DNA from: an uncultured Porphyromonadaceae bacterium
GTDB taxonomy: Bacteria > Bacteroidota > Bacteroidia > Bacteroidales > Muribaculaceae
Length of the DNA: 26,133 nucleotides
Assembly: GCA_900547825.1 (NCBI GenBank)
Contig: URII01000036.1
Coordinates: forward strand, 1 to 26,133
Direction of reading: 5' to 3'
This document shows, one piece after another, positions 21,936 to 26,133 of the stretch; position 1 is the stretch's first letter, and the number at the start of each line of letters is the position of its first letter. Under the pieces are notes generated by a model, which saw nothing but the letters and a program-made list of their open reading frames with translations, had not been told where the DNA came from and did no database searches. Both the position numbers and the translations under genes were made by a program.

Positions 21936-22787
21936 TTATGGATTGATATGTGGAAGCGGGCGGCGTGGGAATGCGTCGATAAAGCTTCCGGGTGTGGAAT
22001 TGTATATTTTTATACCATGTTTATCCGCATATTCCTTTATTTCATGATATGACCGGAATGCGATGTGGAAACTGAGCAGTATTTCGTGTAGCCTGACGTT
22101 TTTATATACCGAGCTTACCCGTTTTTTCTCGCTCTCGGATTCCTTGTAGAAGTGTGGCTGTATGGAGATAACCTCATTCTGCTCGCTCACATCCAATGTC
22201 TTTAGCCATGAATGGTCGGCTCCTGTTAGGTATATTTCCTTGAAGCCGGCTTTTATGGCGCACATTATGGCCACAATCATTATGTTGCGCGGGCGCGGCA
22301 TTCCCCGACCGGTGCCGAAAGCCCAGGTTTTCAGCCATTCGGCCCCTTCCACCGCCACCGGATTGAACTTCTCTACCGTGATGTTGGGGTTGTCAAGATT
22401 GAACTGGGCGTATTCAGCCGGAATGAAAAGGGTCATCGGCCAGTCAACTTTATGGCTCAATGTATCAATCAGCTTTACTACATTCGTATCAACAGTGCCG
22501 GAGAAGAAATGTGGATCGGCCAACGCATAATATTGTGGCTTGAGACTAAGAAATTCGGGTGTATTACCAGCAAAATTTACGGCCATCAATGGCAGCTTTT
22601 GCAGCAATGAACTACTTGTCGTTATTGTTTCCGCCAACGAAGGCCCGTTGCCGAGAATCACTAACGGCTGTCGGCGTTCACAGCTGCTTATTGTGCACCG
22701 GTGTGACTCCACCGCTATTTTTGTCAATGATTTAAAGGTGGAGCCTAAAGAGGATAGTGACGAGGCTATGCGGTCGGTAAACTTCAT
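21936..22787 (-). CDS. DUF115 / MptE-like (GT42-resembling) protein, probable glycan-related
   Basis: A 283-residue cytosolic protein. Its Rossmann-type start LVILGNGPSLAETI (GNGPSL at 46-51) is shared by DUF115/MptE-like proteins and by GT42 sialyltransferases such as CstII. Further matches in kind to GT42 are the helix MIVAIMCAIKAGFKEIYLTGADHSW (about 170-194) and the C-terminal HGIKIYNSTPGSFIDAF. H212 in QPHFYKES might correspond to the GT42 catalytic His, but the alignment there is weak. Start overlaps the epimerase stop by 4 bp (ATGA), so the two are tightly coupled and probably act on one sugar or surface-polymer pathway. I would not assign an activity: MptE-like pyrophosphokinase, glycosyltransferase or other nucleotide-sugar chemistry are all open. 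Confidence 0.65.
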   Translation of the reverse strand: MKFTDRIASSLSSLGSTFKSLTKIAVESHRCTISSCERRQPLVILGNGPSLAETITTSSSLLQKLPLMAVNFAGNTPEFLSLKPQYYALADPHFFSGTVDTNVVKLIDTLSHKVDWPMTLFIPAEYAQFNLDNPNITVEKFNPVAVEGAEWLKTWAFGTGRGMPRPRNIMIVAIMCAIKAGFKEIYLTGADHSWLKTLDVSEQNEVISIQPHFYKESESEKKRVSSVYKNVRLHEILLSFHIAFRSYHEIKEYADKHGIKIYNSTPGSFIDAFPRRPLPHINP

Positions 22788-23650
22788 AACGGATCAGATT
22801 TTAGCATTTCCAAAGCATTGCCGGGTGTTATATTGGTTGCTTTGACAATACGGGTGCCGTCGAATGTAAGATCAAGCGTAAGGCTTTTCACCTTGTTGCG
22901 CAGTGACGGAACTAACTTCGATAGAGCTTTTACAGTGCGGAATATGGTTTTATTTATAATGTGCGGCGGTTTTACGCCTCTATGTTCCGCAATGGCTAAG
23001 GCTAATGCCGAAGCTGTGTGGTCGCGGCAGTCGGTGGCATTGAATGTTCCCGGATGTCCGGCCGAAGCTATCGCCATTTTAGCCAGATCAGCCGCATGGA
23101 TAAACGACCGACGCCCGGTGCATCCATGAGGCATGAGAAAGCGCCCTTTGGATATGGCTTTATCCATCATGGCCGGATTGCCGTTCATGCCCCGTCCTAT
23201 CACGCTTACTGCGCGTATTATAGTCAGGCACACGTTGTGAGCACTGCACCAGGATGTAAGGTATTCTTCAGCGGCAAGTTTGGTGCGGCCATATACCGTT
23301 TGAGGACGAAGCGGCGCCGATTCATCTATTTTCGATCCTTCCGTCAGTCCGTAAACTTGAACGGAGGATATGAATACAAATGCAGCGGGTGGCATGTCGT
23401 GGAGTGCGGTGCAAAGATTTCGCACCATTGCCAACCCTTCCTTCGGGTTGCGTCCCGGTGCTGCGGAATGTATCACACATTCAGGGTGTTCCGCAATGTA
23501 GGGTATATCTTTTGAAAGGTCACATATCACATCGTTGGCAGCGTTAAGCCCGAGCGTTATTGCTGACGATCCGGTTGGGACCGCAACATGTATATATGAG
23601 CCGATGAATCCATAGGCTCCTGTTATCAGGATTTTTTGGTATGCCGCCAT
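22784..23650 (-). CDS. Extended SDR, NAD-dependent epimerase/dehydratase
   Basis: A 288-residue extended short-chain dehydrogenase. The NAD-binding motif GAYGFIG is at 11-17, with catalytic-type S95-S96 (FISSVQVYG) and the Y120-x3-K124 pair in VYGRTK. RSFIHAADLAK (about 181-191) is the usual substrate-domain segment. Relatives act on UDP- or dTDP-sugars (4-epimerases, dehydratases, reductases); the product is not predictable. At under 300 residues it is shorter than GalE, suggesting a reductase- or WcaG-like form. It is the first gene of the four-gene operon; a promoter element lies 28 bp upstream. The C-terminal 60 residues are rather basic and divergent. Confidence 0.85.
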   Translation of the reverse strand: MAAYQKILITGAYGFIGSYIHVAVPTGSSAITLGLNAANDVICDLSKDIPYIAEHPECVIHSAAPGRNPKEGLAMVRNLCTALHDMPPAAFVFISSVQVYGLTEGSKIDESAPLRPQTVYGRTKLAAEEYLTSWCSAHNVCLTIIRAVSVIGRGMNGNPAMMDKAISKGRFLMPHGCTGRRSFIHAADLAKMAIASAGHPGTFNATDCRDHTASALALAIAEHRGVKPPHIINKTIFRTVKALSKLVPSLRNKVKSLTLDLTFDGTRIVKATNITPGNALEMLKSDPL

Positions 23651-23677
23651 CTAATGCGAAGATAATATGTGTAAGTG

Positions 23678-23685
23678 CAAAGGTA
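23678..23685 (-). promoter_or_regulatory. -7 promoter element of the epimerase-DUF115-queF-apeB operon
   Basis: The minus strand reads TACCTTTG, matching TAnnTTTG; no clear TTTG is seen at the -33 distance. It predicts a leader of about 22-24 nt to the ATG at 23650. Confidence 0.5.
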
Positions 23686-23705
23686 ATAATAAACTTAGGC
23701 ATATA

Positions 23706-23736
23706 CTTGTTATGTCAGGGGAATTTTTTATTTTTG
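23706..23736 (+). promoter_or_regulatory. Promoter of the 23766-25441 gene set
   Basis: CTTG (23706-23709), 19 bp, then TATTTTTG (23729-23736) matches the Bacteroidetes consensus with one -33 change. The predicted start of transcription is near 23741, giving a leader of about 25 nt to the ATG at 23766 or about 6 nt to the ATG at 23748. Confidence 0.6.
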
Positions 23737-23765
23737 TGAATTGATAAATGTTTAAAATCCGCTAT

Positions 23766-24281
23766 ATGAAAAAGACGATTGTTTACATGTTGGTGTTGGT
23801 TGCATTATTGTTGCCGGTTTCGGCTAAAGGAATAGATATGTTCGGTGAAAATATCCCGATGAAATATCTGCCGAAGCAGACTGCCATAGTCAAGAATCCG
23901 GCTTCACCCTGCAATACCGGTGAAGAGCCTTTCTCGGTTTTCATAAAGAAGTTCAACGCCGATGCCGCTTTTCGTGCGGAGCGTACTAAAGTACATTGGA
24001 CGTCAGTTTTTTACGATGACAGTCCAGAACAGGCACAGGAACATCTTAAATCTTTGAGCAAAACTGAAGTATTGACAGATTATTCCGCTCTGCCTGTGGC
24101 ACCTCAGCCTTTGACTCGAAAACGAGGTGTAACCATGTTCAAGACATATTTCGTTGTGGGTAAGGACCGGGTCGGATTCTATGTTACAAGTGAGGGTAGT
24201 GAATTCGGATCGGGCGCAACGCTTGGTTTCATACGTGACGATGGAAAGTGGTATCTCACTTACGTACAGATTTGCGGATGA
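23766..24281 (+). CDS. Small exported protein of unknown function (possibly DUF4348-like)
   Basis: A 171-residue protein from the ATG at 23766, chosen because MKKTIVYMLVLVALLLPVSA is a clean signal peptide with cleavage near SAKG; an ATG six codons earlier (23748) would add MFKIRY. The mature part contains EPFSVFIKKFNADAAFRAER and a strand-rich C-terminal half ending in GKWYLTYVQICG, which resembles the NTF2-like pattern of the Bacteroidetes DUF4348 family; that assignment is tentative. It has two cysteines (in SPCN and QICG) that could form a periplasmic disulfide. Its stop overlaps the start of the DUF2007 gene by 4 bp (ATGA). Confidence 0.7.
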   Translation: MKKTIVYMLVLVALLLPVSAKGIDMFGENIPMKYLPKQTAIVKNPASPCNTGEEPFSVFIKKFNADAAFRAERTKVHWTSVFYDDSPEQAQEHLKSLSKTEVLTDYSALPVAPQPLTRKRGVTMFKTYFVVGKDRVGFYVTSEGSEFGSGATLGFIRDDGKWYLTYVQICG

Positions 24282-24514
24282 GGACAGCTGATTCTTCCAC
24301 GCCGGTTCTTTTAGCTACCTTTACTGACCCTTTTAAGGCCAATGTGGTGAAAGGAATGCTTGAAAGCAATGGTATTCCGGTGGCGCTTGACGGAGAAACG
24401 GTGTTGTCAGTTCTTCCTATGCCTTCGGCTTTAGGGCCTGTAAGGATGATGGTGCTTCCTTCTGATTATTCCAAGGCCGTGGCATTGCTGCGGGAGCATG
24501 GAGATTGTAATTGA
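24278..24514 (+). CDS. DUF2007-domain small protein
   Basis: A 78-residue cytosolic protein from the ATG at 24278, which forms an ATGA overlap with the preceding stop and fits translational coupling; an in-frame GTG at 24248 would extend it but lies inside the previous gene. The pattern VLLATFTDPFKANVVKGMLE, then SNGIPVALDGE, and the end VLPSDYSKAVALLREHG match DUF2007 ('putative signal transducing protein'), a GlnB-like ferredoxin fold. The molecular role is unknown. A DUF2807 lipoprotein gene follows after 39 bp. Confidence 0.82.
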   Translation: MRTADSSTPVLLATFTDPFKANVVKGMLESNGIPVALDGETVLSVLPMPSALGPVRMMVLPSDYSKAVALLREHGDCN

Positions 24515-24553
24515 TGATGAAATATTGTATAACCCTATAATAAACTGTTGATT

Positions 24554-25441
24554 ATGAAATTTAGAGTTTTATTGGTCCCGGCGGTTATGACTGCTTTATG
24601 TCTGACGGCCTGTTCAGCCGGTTGTAATTGTAATGGTAACAGCGGAAGCGGTTGGACTTCAATGAGCTATTCCAATAGCGATGATGCAAACCCTATTATC
24701 GCCAGTAATAATATAGTTAGCCGTAACGTGAATGTAAATTCATTCAAAAAGATCCGGAGCAACGGATTTATTGACGTGGAATATATAGCTGATCCTTCTG
24801 TTTCGTCGCCGGTGGTAACGGTGCAGGGCCCTGACAATGTAATTGACCGCATAACGGTGAAGACCGATGGATCCGTGCTTAATGTGGGGGTAAAGGAACG
24901 CACCTCGATCAAGTTCAAGGGATCTGACGTAGCTGATAAAATGAAGGTGGTGGTAAAGTACAAAGATGTTTCCTCCTTCATCACTTCGGGTTCCGGGGAT
25001 TTCGATATTTCCGGTAATTTTGCAGGACAAAATAGTCTTGAGATAAAGACTGCCGGCTCGGGGGATGTGGATCTGAAAGGTAATATTACTCTCGGGCAGC
25101 TTAAAATCGTTACCGCCGGGTCAGGCGATGTGGAATTTGAGAACGGACTTTTGAAATGCAATAAGTTTATAATCAGTACTGCCGGTTCGGGTGATGTGGA
25201 GATAAAGTCCGTTGAGGCGGATGAGATTCAGGCAAGCACCTCAGGCTCAGGCGATATGAAGCTGACCGGTAATACGCGTTTGGTAGCATTGTCTTCTTCC
25301 GGCTCTGGCGATATCAATGCCTCGTCACTTACGGCATTGACTGGGTCAGCTTATGCAAGTGGCACGGCTTCCATAAGATGTAATGTAAAAGATCTCTCGT
25401 CCAAATCATCCGGCATGGCTTCTATTGACAATCGCCGCTGA
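24554..25441 (+). CDS. DUF2807 lipoprotein (head-GIN beta-helix domain)
   Basis: A 295-residue lipoprotein from the ATG at 24554 (an in-frame TTG at 24548 would add two residues). Lipobox LTAC, lipidated C20. After a Ser/Asn/Gly-rich linker, residues about 60-295 form a DUF2807 (putative auto-transporter adhesin, head GIN) domain: RNVNVNSFKKIRSNGFIDVE opens it, and six copies of [S/A]GSGD follow at 147, 169, 190, 212, 232 and 251 (numbered from the TTG), one per 19-22-residue coil of a right-handed parallel beta-helix. The function of such proteins is not established; a cell-surface or periplasmic scaffold is the usual guess. It ends the gene set and is followed by a strong terminator. Confidence 0.9.
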   Translation: MKFRVLLVPAVMTALCLTACSAGCNCNGNSGSGWTSMSYSNSDDANPIIASNNIVSRNVNVNSFKKIRSNGFIDVEYIADPSVSSPVVTVQGPDNVIDRITVKTDGSVLNVGVKERTSIKFKGSDVADKMKVVVKYKDVSSFITSGSGDFDISGNFAGQNSLEIKTAGSGDVDLKGNITLGQLKIVTAGSGDVEFENGLLKCNKFIISTAGSGDVEIKSVEADEIQASTSGSGDMKLTGNTRLVALSSSGSGDINASSLTALTGSAYASGTASIRCNVKDLSSKSSGMASIDNRR

Positions 25442-25467
25442 TATTTCTGATCGTTAAATATTTATTC

Positions 25468-25503
25468 ATTATGACCGGTATTATTGCCGGTCATAATTTT
25501 TTT
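25468..25503 (+). terminator. Strong intrinsic terminator after the DUF2807 gene
   Basis: ATTATGACCGG (25468-25478) pairs over 11 bp with CCGGTCATAAT (25487-25497), loop of 8 nt, directly followed by a run of seven T (25497-25503). Confidence 0.92.
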
Positions 25504-25522
25504 GAATGTAATTTATAAAAGT

Positions 25523-25549
25523 GGCCCGGAGATCAAACTTCTCCGGGCC
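25523..25549 (-). terminator. GC-rich hairpin, second terminator of the EF-G gene
   Basis: GGCCCGGAGA (25523-25532) pairs with TCTCCGGGCC (25540-25549), 10 bp with a 7-nt loop. On the minus strand it is followed by ACTTTTATAAAT. It lies about 70 bp past the EF-G stop, beyond a first hairpin, and so looks like a back-up terminator. Confidence 0.65.
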
Positions 25550-25572
25550 GTTGCAAGCTGTAAACAGAAGGT

Positions 25573-25594
25573 AAAAATCACTTTTGGAAGTGAT
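25573..25594 (-). terminator. First terminator of the EF-G paralogue gene
   Basis: On the minus strand ATCACTT-CCAA-AAGTGAT (25594-25577) is a 7-bp hairpin directly followed by TTTTTACC. It lies 25 bp past the stop at 25620. The stem is AT-rich and short, which may explain the second hairpin downstream. Confidence 0.65.
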
Positions 25595-25619
25595 ATGGGG
25601 GTAGCTTGCGTGATGAGGA

Positions 25620-26133
25620 TTATTCTTCGGTTTGTTTCTCGGCGTATTCCTTGAGAAGCTTCTCCTGTACATCGCCGGGCACAAGCTCGTAAGCAGCGAA
25701 CTTCATCGTGAATGATGAGCGGCCGCCTGTTATGGAGCTGAGTGAGGTAGAGTAGGACGACATCTCTTTCAGAGGCACTTTGGCAATGATTTTTTCAAAT
25801 CCGTTGTCACTCTCCATACCCATTATTATGGCACGGCGTCCCTGAAGGTCACTCATTACGTCGCCCATCACATCGCCGGGTACCATTACCTCAACATCAT
25901 AGACAGGTTCAAGGATCTTGGGGCCTGAATTGCGGAATGCTTCCGAGAATGCGTTTCGGCCTGCAAGACGGAATGATATTTCGTTGGAGTCAACGGGGTG
26001 CATCTTGCCGTCGTAGATACATACCCTGACGTCGCGGGCATAACTTCCGGTGAGAGGTCCTTGCTCCATGCGGTCCATGAGGCCCTTTACTATGGCGGGG
26101 ATAAAGCGTGCGTCGATGGCACCTCCCACTATA
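25620..26133 (-). CDS. Elongation factor G paralogue, C-terminal part (cut by window edge)
   Basis: The last about 171 residues of an EF-G-type translational GTPase, open through the right edge. It covers the end of domain IV and domain V: GGAIDARFIPAIVKGLMDRM, then DVRVCIYDGKMHPVDSNEIS, then PKILEPVYDVEVMVPGDVMG (the domain V start), DLQGRRAIIMGMES and ITGGRSSFTMKFAAYE. It is clearly different from the canonical Bacteroides FusA, which I recall with GGNIPKEFIPSVQKGF and SGRATSSMVY at these places, and two terminators follow it instead of ribosomal-protein genes. It therefore best fits the second EF-G of Bacteroidetes (EF-G2 type, reported in B. theta to work in translation without GTPase activity). 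The G domain that would prove this is outside the window. Confidence 0.88.
   Translation of the reverse strand, partial: IVGGAIDARFIPAIVKGLMDRMEQGPLTGSYARDVRVCIYDGKMHPVDSNEISFRLAGRNAFSEAFRNSGPKILEPVYDVEVMVPGDVMGDVMSDLQGRRAIIMGMESDNGFEKIIAKVPLKEMSSYSTSLSSITGGRSSFTMKFAAYELVPGDVQEKLLKEYAEKQTEE

Noticed and set aside
21936..22787. Firm call as a GT42 sialyltransferase
   Set aside because: The GNGPSL start and the central helix resemble GT42, but the catalytic Tyr/His region cannot be aligned with confidence, and no sialic-acid genes are nearby.
24986..25312. CRISPR-like or tandem DNA repeat
   Set aside because: The periodicity is at protein level (GSGD coils) with variable codons and spacing; it is a beta-helix coding sequence.

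Overview
The window looks like the chromosome of a gut-type Bacteroidales bacterium, probably close to Muribaculaceae; the family assignment is inference. Supporting signs are repeated Bacteroidetes promoter elements (TTTG - about 19-21 bp - TAnnTTTG), weak or absent Shine-Dalgarno sequences, large secreted FN3/jelly-roll proteins with Por-type (T9SS-like) C-termini, a TamL-type Omp85 lipoprotein, DUF4369 and DUF2807 lipoproteins, a MINPP-like phytase and a second, non-ribosomal-cluster EF-G. I see no tRNA, rRNA, CRISPR array, insertion sequence, phage gene or plasmid function. Base composition and gene style are uniform, so this reads as ordinary chromosome rather than a mobile island.

Layout. 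1-2507 (minus): menaquinone genes menD then menB, the latter cut by the left edge. 2625-7097 (minus) and 7325-10612 (plus): two very large secreted multidomain surface proteins transcribed divergently from a 220-bp region carrying two good Bacteroidetes promoters. 10693-12275 (minus): an aquaporin followed by a surface-type lipoprotein. 12385-14049 (minus): an AspT/YidE-type transporter with two TrkA-C domains. 14197-17288 (plus): tamL and a phosphoglycolate-phosphatase-like HAD enzyme, whose 3' end overlaps a small convergent TPR gene (17276-17560, minus). 17635-20044 (plus): a secreted histidine acid phosphatase of the MINPP type, then a lipoprotein with a thioredoxin fold lacking the CxxC cysteines. 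20133-23650 (minus): a tight four-gene operon read as NAD-dependent epimerase, DUF115/MptE-like protein, queF, M18 aminopeptidase. 23766-25441 (plus): a small exported protein, a DUF2007 protein and a DUF2807 lipoprotein, ended by a strong terminator. 25620-26133 (minus): the C-terminal part of an EF-G paralogue, cut by the right edge.

How the genes fit together. Most of the window serves the cell envelope and nutrient capture: outer-membrane assembly (TamL), surface proteins, lipoproteins, water or small-solute and anion transport, extracellular phosphate release and a probable glycan-modification pair. The rest is housekeeping (menaquinone, queuosine, glycolate-phosphate salvage, peptide turnover, translation). 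Nothing here is a clear new defence or mobile system. The best leads are the aquaporin with an altered selectivity filter, the cysteine-less thioredoxin-like lipoprotein next to the phytase, the epimerase plus DUF115 pair fused into a queF operon, the duplicated three-domain module in the 1490-residue protein, and several promoters set so close to start codons that the mRNAs should be nearly leaderless.
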